Positions 13,817 to 23,903 of a stretch of 64,000 nt of DNA are shown here, one piece after another. The stretch spans positions 31,956,874 through 32,020,873 of the forward strand of contig CM041090.1 in the NCBI GenBank assembly GCA_023079485.1, in the 5' to 3' direction. The stretch comes from Archilochus colubris. Lineage: Eukaryota; Chordata; Aves; Apodiformes; Trochilidae. The notes beneath the pieces are model-generated. The model was not told where the DNA came from. It made no database searches and was given only the letters and a program-made list of their open reading frames with translations. The position numbers were made by a program, and so were the translations under genes. Position 1 is the first letter of the stretch. Every line of letters starts with the position of its first letter.

Positions 13817-13886
13817 AAATCACAGAGTATTTTAGGCTGTGAGGGAGATTTGTAAAGGTCACCTGATTCAACCTTCCCCCTCAAAT
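13817..13886 (-). mobile_element. CR1 LINE 3'-end fragment, minus strand (degraded)
   Basis: Read on the plus strand, AATCACAGAGTATTTTAGG is followed by GTAAAGGTCACCTGATTCAACC. This matches the order of the reverse complement of a CR1 3' end: octamer tail remnant, then the GGTTGGA/GATGATCT block. Only about 70 bases remain and several positions differ, so it is an older insertion than its neighbour. It lies immediately before a plus-strand CR1, giving a head-to-head pair. Confidence 0.6.
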
Positions 13887-13899
13887 GATGAGATTTGGC

Positions 13900-14282
13900 A
13901 TACTAGTTATGAAGAAGAGGCAGCTCAGGGGAGACCTCATCGCTCTCTACAACTACCTGAAAGGAAGGTGTAGCCAGGTGGGGGTTGGGCTCCTTTGCCA
14001 GACGACTTTCAACAAGACAAGAGGGCATGGTCTTAAGTTGTGCCAGGGGAAGTTTAGGTTAGATATTAGAAAGAATTTCTTTACAGAGAGAGTTATCAGG
14101 CAATTTGGAATGGGCTGCCCACTGAAGTGGTGGATTCTCCGTCCCTGGAGATATTTAAAAAGAGACTGGATGTGGCACTCAGTGCCATGGTCTAGCAACC
14201 GCAACGGTGGTTCAAGAGTTGGACTCGATGATCTCTGAGGCCCCTTCCAACCCAGCCAATTCTATGATTCTATGATTCTATG
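13900..14282 (+). mobile_element. CR1 LINE fragment with intact ATTCTATG tail, plus strand
   Basis: A 5'-truncated CR1 copy that begins inside ORF2 ([18 protein letters not shown]) and runs through TRGHGLKL and [15 protein letters not shown] to the 3' end. Near 14101-14107 one base appears to be missing compared with the usual CR1 order (CAATTTGGAATGGGC), which shifts the frame. The codons for the EVVDSPSLE-like part are therefore read in another frame, and the open frame at 13885-14238 is a chimera. The 3' tail is well preserved: GTTGGACTCGATGATCTCTGAGG, then TTCCAACC and repeated ATTCTATG ending at about 14282. The clean octamers mark this as the youngest-looking CR1 of the 12.6-19 kb cluster. 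It has no coding capacity for mobility. Confidence 0.94.
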
Positions 14283-15800
14283 TTCAAAAATTACTTCTGA
14301 ATATATATCCATTAATCTATTATGTGTTTGGAGTATTTGTATGTGACTTGGATTTGAATCTGTGATCCTGCTTACTCTTGAGATGAATGTCCTTTTTTGT
14401 GCATTTCCTCAGCACATCTTTTATAAGTCCATGTTTCTTGTGTGGAGTATGTAGTGATATTTGCTGGCTATTTGGGTTGCCAAACCTGAAGGATTTAGTA
14501 TCTTTATCTGCTAATAGTGAGCAGGACTTCAGATGGAGAATAGAGCCCCATCATTTCATGGGCAGCAACCACCTATACATTTTGGTGTCATGTCAAATAG
14601 GTTCACTTAGGTTATTTTCAGAGGTCAGATTTTTAGATGAAGATTGGCAAAGGAACAGTGGAAAACTTCTGTTTTGTTTTGATCTTGGAACAGGTACCTG
14701 TTGATCTGGCCTCAGATGAAGTTTAAGAATAAATGAAAACTGAAGGTGCAAAGTAACATCTGTTGACCAAAGATGTTCAAAGAGGAGGATGGAAAGGGCA
14801 TTTGGAAAAGAGGAAGAGCTACAAATTTCTTAAGAAAGGCAGTCAATCATGTGGCCATGGAGAGGAGGGTGCAATCGTAATCCAAGGGTAGAATTAAGCA
14901 GTTGTGCTTTTTGGTGGTTGTGTGCACTAGTCCCTATTGCTGACACTTAAGAGGTCTGTATTTCATCTTATCTGTCCCTGAGCTTAAATGTTATGATGAA
15001 GAATTACTGGTGACTTGTCACTAGGAGATGAGCCCAGAGCAGAACAGTAAAAGTGTGTGATGAGACTTCTGAGACCCAGACCAGTATGTCATCCCAGCCT
15101 TCATATTCTGGGCTGTAATTTGGTTTCAGGGGATGTGGGAAGTAAACAAACATTTAGTCAAGCCTTTTCTGCTCATCTGTGTACACCCAGGTGTACATGA
15201 CATTTGGGGTTATACTTTTCTCTCTGAGTCCCTACCACTCCCCTGTCTAAATGAAGAATTAATGTGAAGTGAACACAACGGAGGATTGTGTATGAAAGTA
15301 AAATAATGTCCCTCAAGCACTAATATATTTATCAGTGCTACATAGTTTCTAGTCATGTACAGAGCCTAAATTCATTTATTCTACATGGGGTTTTTTCTAC
15401 CTAACATCTCATGACAAAGATCACACTTTACTGCCAGTATTGTAATACGAGAACTAATAAATATGCACAGTTAACTGTTATTGCTCAGAGTCACGAGTAA
15501 TGAACATCTTGTACATTGTACTATGATGGCTGGTTTTGTTTATCTGTCTTTGGATGCTGTGCTACTGAGATTATTCTCTATTATCCTTGCTTTGTAATTT
15601 ATATTTTTGCCTTGTTTAGAAGCTCTCACCTATGACAATTGCTGTGCCTATCTCTTGATCTCAAATACATGTTACAGTGCATTAAATCTGCTCATTGTTT
15701 TTAAAATATTTTGCATAGGTGCTTGGAAATAAAATATCTCATGCATTATTAGAGAGCACATTTTAGTCTGCTTAGATATTGAGCAGCATGTTCAAAGCTG

Positions 15801-15846
15801 GAAAAAAAAAATAAAAGAAAAAAAAGAAAAAAGAAAAGAAAAAAAT
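15801..15846 (+). repeat. A-rich/(AAAAG)n tract
   Basis: Forty-six bases of A interrupted mainly by single G. It resembles a simple repeat or an old poly(A) tail. No retrocopied gene is recognisable upstream. Confidence 0.7.
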
Positions 15847-16815
15847 TAACAGAGGTAGCTGGTGGTTGACTTGAGAAAGAATGTGATTTACCCAACACTG
15901 TTTAATAGCTCACATCCAGTTTGCAATTTTAATTTGGTGAAAAATGCCTGTTCTTGAGTTGATCCTTACAAAAACTATTAAGCATAACAAACATCTCTTC
16001 CAAGAAACCTTTTGAAAGATTTCTTTGGGAAGTTTGGTCCTGGAGCTGAGTTTCCCGAACTGTAAGTCTCCTAAAGGAAAGTTTTTTTCTAAACAGCTCA
16101 AACTTATTTCTCAAAATTATTTTAGTTTTTCCCCCATCCTTCTCAAAGAATTTGTCTGGAATACAGTAGAGGCTGCATTGTTTTCTCAAACACTTTGTCA
16201 GTCTGTTTTCTTCTCTTCACTGACAAAATAATATTTAGAGCAAAGCATTGAAATAATGCTGACTGCTCAGTCTGTGCAGTCTATGTTGTACAGACACTGC
16301 CTCCAAACAAGAAATTTCACACTTAGTTTAATTCTTCTCTCTAAAATTTGTATTACTTTTTCCTGGCCTTTTAACACTTGCTTACTCCTTTCCTTTATTT
16401 CTATATATCTGAAAGGAAATTTTGGTAAAATGATTCTTCACATGTGTAATAGATTTTTGTAAATAGTGAATTTGTACATATTTATTTTAATTCCATAAGA
16501 CACCTAAAAAGAAATCCTCTTTTTTACCACCATAATTCTGCAAAGGGAAGAAATATCTGTGTAGCAGTAAATAATAATGCTTAAACAACATATTAGCTCA
16601 AGCATATGAGCTTCCTTATGTTTGAAACCAAACTGGGTCAACAAAATATCATCTCTGATACTATTCTCAAAGCTCCTAACTGAAAGAGCCTTTGAAATAC
16701 TGGGAAAGGAATGGCTGTGGACTCCAGTGGGGCAGCAGAGATTTGGGAGCGACTGGCTTTGGGGTGGGAGTGACATGAGCAGGTTGGCCTGAGGAAGCCT
16801 TCCTGTATTATTTTG

Positions 16816-16850
16816 GATATATATATATATTTTTTTATTTTTTTTTTTTC
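16816..16850. repeat. (AT)n followed by T run
   Basis: A short ATATATATATAT microsatellite passes directly into a T-rich run. It is simple sequence and probably length-polymorphic. Confidence 0.75.
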
Positions 16851-17399
16851 ATTTTACATAACAGAATCAGATGCCAGTGACATGAATTTTTCTTGCAGGT
16901 CTCGGCAGCTTCTGTATCAACTGGCTGGCAATCCAGTCGTTTCTGAGTAATGCCATCTTTAATAGTCAGAAATTTAAGCCAAACCTCTGGAGGGGGTTTA
17001 AAGCCAAAATTCATTGGAGATGGGGAGGGAGGAAGGCAACATGAGGATGTTTAACATTGAGGAGTGGCCTCAGGAAGGGGGTAGCCACCCCTGGATGAAC
17101 TGTGATGTGAGTGGGAGCACTGAGTGTGCAGAGGTGCCTTGTTCAGTCAGAGCTACAGTAATCACACCTTTCCTCTCCATCACACCCTGCAAGTTGTCAC
17201 CAGCACCGCTGCTGGTGCCAGGGGTGTTTGGTACCTCCCCAGCTGGGAAGGCAGCACAGGCAGGCGAACTCGGGCTCGCCCTTCCCAGCTGCTCTCTGCC
17301 CTTTTGCACAGGCACGTCGTCTGCCTGGCAGTCGCTTTGTGGAAACCTCTGCTGCCTCCCTGGAGGCTTTAGGCAAGAAAGGAAATGCTGCTTAGTGTT

Positions 17400-17606
17400 G
17401 AGGTGAGAGGGAGAAATATCAGGCAGATGGCCCCACTCTGGAATAGAAGCCAGGAGGCTATGGAGACTCCATCATTGGAGGGAGTCAAACACACCTGGAA
17501 CCAGCCATGAGCAACCTGATTTAACCCTGAAGGCAGCTCTGCTTTGAACAAGGGTTGGATCGGGTGGCTGCCAGAGACCTCTTTCAACTGATGTCATCCT
17601 GTGGCT
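17400..17606 (+). mobile_element. CR1 LINE 3'-end fragment, plus strand, degraded
   Basis: The order is that of a CR1 3' end: GGCTATGGAGACTCCATCATTGGAGGGAGTC (the VETPSLE-like part of ORF2), then AGCAACCTGATTTAACCCTG, GAACAAGGGTTGGAT and CCAGAGACCTCTTTCAACT. There is no ATTCTATG tail. The sub-family differs from the 12.6 and 13.9 kb copies: the AGCAACCTG...GCTTTGAACAAGGGTTGG block is absent there. No useful reading frame is left. Confidence 0.82.
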
Positions 17607-18199
17607 CTCTGACCTGGCAATTTGTGGCTGCCAGTGACCTGTCTGCCACTGCTCCCCCGCCCCAGGCTTTCCTTCAGAGAGAAAAATATTGCCTGCTCCA
17701 GTCAGATGCCAAGCTCCTACTAAGAAAACACCAGTATTTCTTCACTCTGCATTGTGCTGTTTTTTCATTGTGGGCATTCTTTGAAATTCCCTGCTCTACA
17801 TGTTTAATCTTTTTTATCTCACAGACATAATCTCTGCAGTTTTGCTTGAAGTGTCTGCTGACTGCTGGGATGAGCCCACATCACTAAATCTGGCCTCTGT
17901 ATCAGGCAAATAAATGTTTGGGCTGAAAAAATAAACAAAATGCAAAACACAAAAAAATATCAAAAACCCCACCCATCCTAATAAAATGCTAAAACTTTCA
18001 GATGCATCATTAGGCAGACAGAGCAACGGCTAATGTAGCCTGGTGGTGAAATCTATTAGTTTGATGCAGTATGTTTCCAAAACTCAGTTAATATATATTT
18101 ATGTATCCAATTTTTTTTCTGTGCTTAGGCCTTTAAAAAGTTTTTGACCAAATTTTCTCATTGAATGCTCTGTTAGAAACCAAAATTTATAATGAGATA
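17607..18199. other. Spacer between CR1 remnants
   Basis: No feature recognised. T- and A-rich short tracts account for the small hydrophobic frames at 17555-17830 and 17814-18026. The left limit of the next CR1 relic is uncertain by some tens of bases. Confidence 0.5.
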
Positions 18200-18975
18200 A
18201 AAGACAAGGTCCTTTCCTGTCTAATAACTGGTTAGTGGATAGGAAACAAAGGATTAGAACAAATTTGCTGTGGAGGAAAAGCATCAATGATATCCCCACA
18301 GGGATCTATGCATTTCTTTTGGTGTCCTGGAAGAAAGATAAAATGTGAGGTGGCAAAACTTGCTGATGAGAGAAAATTATTCAACATAGTCAAGTGACAA
18401 TCCAGCTGTCAAAGAGGAATCTTACACTACTTAATAGGCCTTAAAATAACAGAGGAAATTCAGTGTTGATATAAGTCAGTTGAGCTTTCAGGAGAAAATA
18501 ACCCTAAATATACACACATGTCAACTGTCTCTACATTCACTCTCACCATTACAGGAAGGAATCTAGGAGTGATTTCAGCTAGTGCTGTGGTAATATCACT
18601 GTAGTACTCAATTGTGGACAAGAAAGCAAAATAAAGCAGTAGGAAATACTAGGAAAGGAGTAAGGAAGTCAGCAGGAAGCATGATTATAACACTATTCAA
18701 ATTCACAGTGCACCTGCATCTCAAACAATACCTGCAACTTTGCAGTTGCTCCCTTTCAGGTTACAGAGGAAATGAAAAGCAATAAAGAATGACAGCAAGG
18801 GCAATGGGAAGCATCTGTGAAGGAGAAACTATAATTGGATTAGGACCCTTTGCCTGAAAAGATATGACAGAAAGCAGATATACTAGGTGTGATCCAGTCA
18901 ATGTCACATAGGACATGGGTAGGGAATATTATTGGCTGTCTCTCAGAACACAGTAACAAAGAAATATCTGCTTTG
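18200..18975 (+). mobile_element. Ancient CR1/L3-like LINE relic covering the RT region
   Basis: This is a strongly decayed non-LTR retrotransposon. Several blocks follow the order of vertebrate CR1/L3 ORF2: GGATAGGAAACAAAGGATTAGAAC (18236 on), CCCCACAGGGATCT (18294 on), GTGAGGTGGCAAAACTTGCTGATGAGAGAAAATTATTC (from 18345), AAATAACCCTAAATATACACACA, GGAATCTAGGAGTGATTTC, and later GGAGAAACTATAATTGGATTAGGACC. Translated around 18350, the conserved VAKFADDTKL-type palm motif reads VAKLADERKLF, so the catalytic aspartate pair is partly lost. Stops and indels break all frames. It is clearly older than the avian CR1 copies nearby and belongs to another lineage. Confidence 0.78.
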
Positions 18976-21900
18976 CATTTTGAAGGACATGGAAGGATGC
19001 TTCACTGCAGACTTACCCTCTTATTACCCTCTGTCCCAAGCAAAGACTGGGGAAGATGACTATTCTTATATTCCCTAACAAAGTGTTGAGGATCACATCA
19101 TACTAAGCCAAGAACAAGTTTTACAGTATCACAGGTCTAACCCCAAACACATTGAGTCAATGCAATCTTTCCACAGCCTTCAAAGTGCTCTGCAGTGAGG
19201 CCACAGATGAAATCTCAGTTCTGTCACAGACTTGGTCAAAACTGACAGGTTCAAACAAAGGATTTCACATAGGTTTGTAGTATTTCTAAAGCATAAGAGG
19301 ATTGGTTCTATTAATGTAGCTTAGTTTGAACCTGGAGGTTCTATGATCTGGAGAGTAATATATTGCACATTTGAATGGAAATACATTTGCCAAAAGCTGC
19401 AATCACTTCAGATGCCCTAAAAAGCCAAAGGTAGAATGCCTCTTCTGGACTCAAGTGTCTGCAAATGCAGCTTTTTCAGCTGATTTCCGGTGGAGAGCCT
19501 CTAAAAGCTGATGGGGCAAAATATTTTGGGCCAAAAGATGGGTTAGTCATCATTTAAGTTATGCTTAAGATTCTGTAAGTATAGTTTCTTTTGACTTGTT
19601 TCAATATCGCTATTCTTCAGACCTACTTATAACCTTTATATATGCATGCAAATAAGTAGAGTTCCTGGCCTACCATCTCCTGTGATTTAGCTGGCTGAGA
19701 TATGAGGATATAGGATTATAACCATCTTTCCTAAGGCCAGCAGACAGCTTGGAAAGCACAGCTGTGAATACTGCTCCCTGTTGTGTGGAGCTTCCATTTC
19801 TGCACCCTGTTGAGCACTGGAAAGATTTCAAAGGTAGATTTATTTTATGTATAGTATTGAGAAACATCTTCAAGTCATAATGTTGCCTTACACCTAAAGA
19901 CAGTGAGATATGTTTATCTACGTTGTGAAACCAATCTGGGAGAATTAATATATCTTAGTTTGTAATTAACCCTACTTTTACTAGAAATAGTTTATCTAGG
20001 CTAGAAGCCACCTTTTGTTGCATGACAGACAGGAGTAGTGCACGGTAATGACACAAAAGAGGGATTATTTACCAGATTTTATTGGCTTAAATAATACCTT
20101 GAAATATTTTCTGTTTAGAGATGAGTACATAGTATAATTTGCAGAGGTACAACAAGCTAACACTTTAGGTTATATTGTACAAACAGGTAGATATTGGAAC
20201 TTTATGAAAATAGGGTACTTTTACATTTTTTCAGTGCCTGTAGCTTCTATAGTTCCAAATAAAGCTGTAATCAAAGCTAGGCTTTGTCAAGCTGTAAGCT
20301 GTAGTCCAACTTAGAATGCCACTCTGAACTGAATCAATACCTACCCTCCAGTAAGCCCTCATCTTATGTAGGAAACACAAAGCCTTTACATTCAGAATTG
20401 CTGAAAAGATTTGTAAAAATGGGTTTGGATGCTTTAGTATTGTATTTTATCTCCTTTTTTCTCCCTTTTCTATTATATAGGAAAACTCAAATTACAATTA
20501 GTACAAAGCATACTTCCTAATGTTAGATAACTGACTAAATAAACAATGTAGATCAAAGGAAATTCAATAATTATGCATCTAAGTTTCAGAAACCCTATGT
20601 TTTAAAGTGATGAATTATTAACAACTCAAGATGAAATGGGGAATATTCCAACTTGTGCTTTTGAAGTGTCATCATATTAATCTAGGTCACTTTACGCACA
20701 TCTATAGTCTTTTCATCTCTGGAGATCTCTGCAACATGGTGGGTTCTCGTCACCAAGTTTCTGTTGGCAGAAAACCAAGACACAAGTATTTTAAAAATTA
20801 CAGTTTACTACTAGTGTGATGCAATTAATATTCAGGATTCCTAAAGGAGCTGTGAATGATACAATCTTTCTGTTCCCATATTTTGGAACTTCTGTGGTAT
20901 TCTTTAATGCCCTCCAGTTATTTTGTTTATGCATATTTGTTAGATGAATTTTCAATTAGTTTCCCATATTCTCAGATACTAATTTTAACCTTTTATTCCC
21001 TTCCCCCACTCTTCCTCACCCTAGTCAGGCAGCTTCAATGTAAGTCTGCTATTTAGAGTATGTATAATTCAACAGCTGGGTCCAAATTAAAACTGAACAG
21101 TTATAAAGAAAAACAATTGAGAGAAATTGGCTCCAGATGCAAGTTTTTCAGTCTGTTCCTATTTTATTTCCCTTTTTTTTTTTTTTAAATTTAAGAAAAG
21201 GAAAAAAGACCTTGATTTGAGTGCTACAAATTTGTGTTTACTTTCAAACCTCAATGATCTTTTTTTTTTTTTTTTCAAGAATGAGATGTTTTCATTCACA
21301 ACAGCTAAAAGGATACCCTTCATGGCTTTTTCAGACTAGTCTCTTACCAAGTAACTCCAAAAAGTAACAATACTAAAATGGCATTTAAATGGGAGAGTCT
21401 CATTGTGCCTCTACCATAAAAAAAAAAAAATCATGATTGGTGAGTGAACTTGCCAAATTTCAAAATGGAAAAAATATGTAACAGGAGGATGGCATTAATG
21501 TATGTATGTTGTTCCTGGGTGAGTAGTTTAAGATGGGAGCAGAGAAATGCTATCCTGTGTATGGAGTGTGACCCACTCCTCAAACTGAGATCTGATCTGC
21601 CTCCAGTTACAGGCTCATTTCATCTAAGGAGCCTCCAGCTCACCTGACATTCTCCACAAGCTCCTTCCTCCATGCAGCCTCTCCTCCTTCCTGCCCTAGA
21701 ACTAGCTGTATCCCTAAATTCATCCCAGACTGTTACTCCTACTCAGACCTCCTCCAAAGGTCAGCCTTCCTTAGATTCATCTCTTTCAAGCCTCTACTCC
21801 TACCACGGCATCTTTTTCCATGAACACACTCAATTAGATGTATTTAAGATTTTGATTTTTACCTTGACAATATCAAATATCAAATTATCTTTTTTTTTAA

Positions 21901-22959
21901 AGGTAAAAATATTCTAGATAATGGGGTACAACTGTGCCAGGCAGGAAAAGGAGGATATAAGAAGAGTACTGTAATAGACTGATCTTCCCATCTGGACTCC
22001 CTACCCCATTAGGATTCCTGAATTCTTCACAATTCACCTTTCCCTCCCTTCTTTCCATTGCTGTATTAAAGTCAGACATTTCAGAGTACCTTGATTTTTG
22101 CACAAGAATCCAACAGACTTTAATGAATAGTATTTTATCCTTAAACATTAGATGATTATATTATAATATGCTAATAGTTTGCCTGCACAAATTGCTAGTA
22201 TGACCATCCAAACAAAGTAGAATATGCTGGGCTCAGCTGCTCCTTTCTGTACAGGAGGGAAAGGAGTCTGCAGTACCAGTCATTTACATCAACAGCAAAA
22301 TAGCATTATCTGACTCAGAACTCCTCACAATAAATGAACTGTGTATAAAGAAATAGTTTATAATTCAGGTGTTTTCTGTGTATTTGTAAAAATGAAATGT
22401 CTCTTTAATAATTGTCAAGCAAAGTACTTATTAATGTCTTTTAAATTCTCCATAAGTGATTCACAAGTGTTTCAGTAATACAATTTGATTTTCTGGATAA
22501 TAGAGATCATAATAATTCTGTACATGAAATATTGTTCTTGAGTGAGCCCTCTGCTTGCTCTGAATATTTCTGTACAATCCAGGCAATTTTATTCCAGCTT
22601 CAGGCTCTATAATTTCTCCTTAGAGTCATATTGGGCTCATTTTTATTACCATAGTTCAGATCTTATTACTAGAAACAATGATTGGTCTCAGAAGTATACT
22701 GGGCTAGTGAAGGTGTTTCTAGCAAAGCCCTTCCTCTGATTTCCATGGAAAGAACAAAGAATGGCCTCATGCAGGAGAAACTGCTCTTCCCCACTTGCCA
22801 GAGGCAAAGCCATTTGAAACAACTTTAAGGAGAGTAAGTAGCAGGTGCTAAATGTTTAGGTACTGAGACTCCTTGGTACAAAGCAAACACTTTGTCAGGA
22901 GACCCCCAGCAGAAACCTAGCAAAATTATATACTCTCCATTGGGTACCTAATTGTAGTA
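18976..22959. other. Unique AT-rich non-coding sequence
   Basis: No gene supported. T-runs lie at about 21172-21186 and 21259-21275, and an A-run at 21419-21431. A short GAACCTGGAGGTTCTATGATC near 19330 recalls a CR1 3' end but is too short to assign. Frames are below 90 codons and unrecognised. Confidence 0.55.
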
Positions 22960-22989
22960 AAATGAGGCAACCAGGTGCCACTAATTGCC

Positions 22990-23295
22990 AGATAGTGGGC
23001 GTGAGCTTGTGTTAAACCCACCTGTGCCTGATTAGGGCGGGCCTCCATTGCGCATGAGCAGGACCAGGGGTCCAATAAAAGGTGAGGCTCAAACCCACAG
23101 GCTCAGCTCAGTCCTCAGCAAGCTAGCAAAGAGGTCAGTCACTCTTGGAGCAATAGCACCGATCCAGTCAAGTCAACCCTGATGGCTATCGGCTTAGAGC
23201 GCTACTCGTGAGTCTCTGCTGGAACACCTGGTTGGACCTTGAAGTGCTGTTCCCTAAAAGAGGTTCGTCTTGCTACACCTAATGCTTTTCGGCTA
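22990..23295 (+). promoter_or_regulatory. CpG-enriched promoter-like segment (LTR or orphan promoter)
   Basis: Several core-promoter words occur in the expected order and orientation within 120 bases. They are a KLF/Sp-type GTGGGCGTG (22995-23003), a GC box GGGCGGGCC (23035-23043), a TGCGCATGAGCA differing at one position from the NRF1 palindrome (23049-23060), CCAAT (23072-23076) overlapping a TATA-like AATAAAAGG (23074-23082), and an initiator-like TCAGTCC around 23108-23114. Nine CpGs fall in about 290 bases, against very few in the surrounding sequence. CCAAT-TATA spacing this tight is common in retroviral and ERV LTRs, so a solo LTR is a good explanation. I could not define TG...CA ends or a target-site duplication. 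The alternative is a host promoter of a non-coding RNA. Confidence is for promoter-like character, not for identity. Confidence 0.5.
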
Positions 23296-23468
23296 CTGAT
23301 AAAATTTAAAAGATTAACATATTACTCTATCCTTGCTTAAAGGAAAAATCTCTATATAGGTGAAGGCTAACTTACCTGCTTTCCAAAAAGAAGCTCACTA
23401 GCTCCTTTCCCGGTTAGCTTGATCTTTTAATTGTATTGTGTTAATTACTTCTACAAGAAGCATTACTT

Positions 23469-23903
23469 ATGTCTGAAGAAATATGCGAAATTTCCCAAAT
23501 GCATCACAAAGTGACACTAGCTCCAAAGTGCTCCAAAAATGATCACAGCAATTTTGAGGAGAGAGATTTTCTTCTGAAATGGGTGGGAGTCACAGCACCT
23601 AACCCCCTCCACACTGTCTACCTGGACAAAAAGAAGGATTTGACTTCATGGTTTGCAAACCTGCCTAGCACAGGCCTAGAAAACCCTGCTGTGGGGAAGG
23701 GAAGTATTTATTTGGCTCATAGAATCACACAAAAGTATTTGCTGGAGTCATTATGCCAGTTTATGTCAGATCACTCAGACAGGTTAGGAAATCTTGTAAA
23801 GTGTTCCAATTCTTGTCTTTGCATGCAGAGTGCAGTGTTACCTGGACCTGTATGTTTTTATAAATTGGACTCATCTGTACTTCTGAGCCAAATTATCTCA
23901 TAA
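23469..23903 (+). other. 144-codon open frame, coding status doubtful
   Basis: This is the longest ATG-started open frame in the window, about 360 bases downstream of the putative start region near 23105. It has no signal peptide, transmembrane segment or domain that I recognise. It contains a moderately basic, cysteine-containing sequence with a KKKD cluster in the middle. The ATG context is weak (C at -3, T at +4). A frame of this length is not surprising by chance in 64 kb, so I do not call it a gene. Its position after the only promoter-like segment is the reason to list it. Confidence 0.15.

Larger units (their letters stand above)
14283..17399. other. Unique AT-rich non-coding sequence
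   Basis: No gene or interspersed repeat recognised. It contains a purine-rich A/G tract at 15801-15846 and a (TA)n/T-run at 16816-16850. The 17014-17400 part is the most GC-rich stretch in this region and holds overlapping frames of up to 130 codons on both strands, without recognisable domains. The coincident open frames on both strands are explained by base composition. Confidence 0.55.

Noticed and set aside
17014..17406. 130-codon frame in a locally GC-rich stretch
   Set aside because: Comparable open frames exist on both strands at the same place, which points to composition rather than coding.
19310..19360. GAACCTGGAGGTTCTATGATC, CR1 3'-end-like
   Set aside because: Only about 20 bases match and there is no upstream CR1 block.
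23700..23740. CTCATAGAATCACAC, similar to the reversed CR1 octamer tail
   Set aside because: No CR1 3' block follows it, so it is a chance match.
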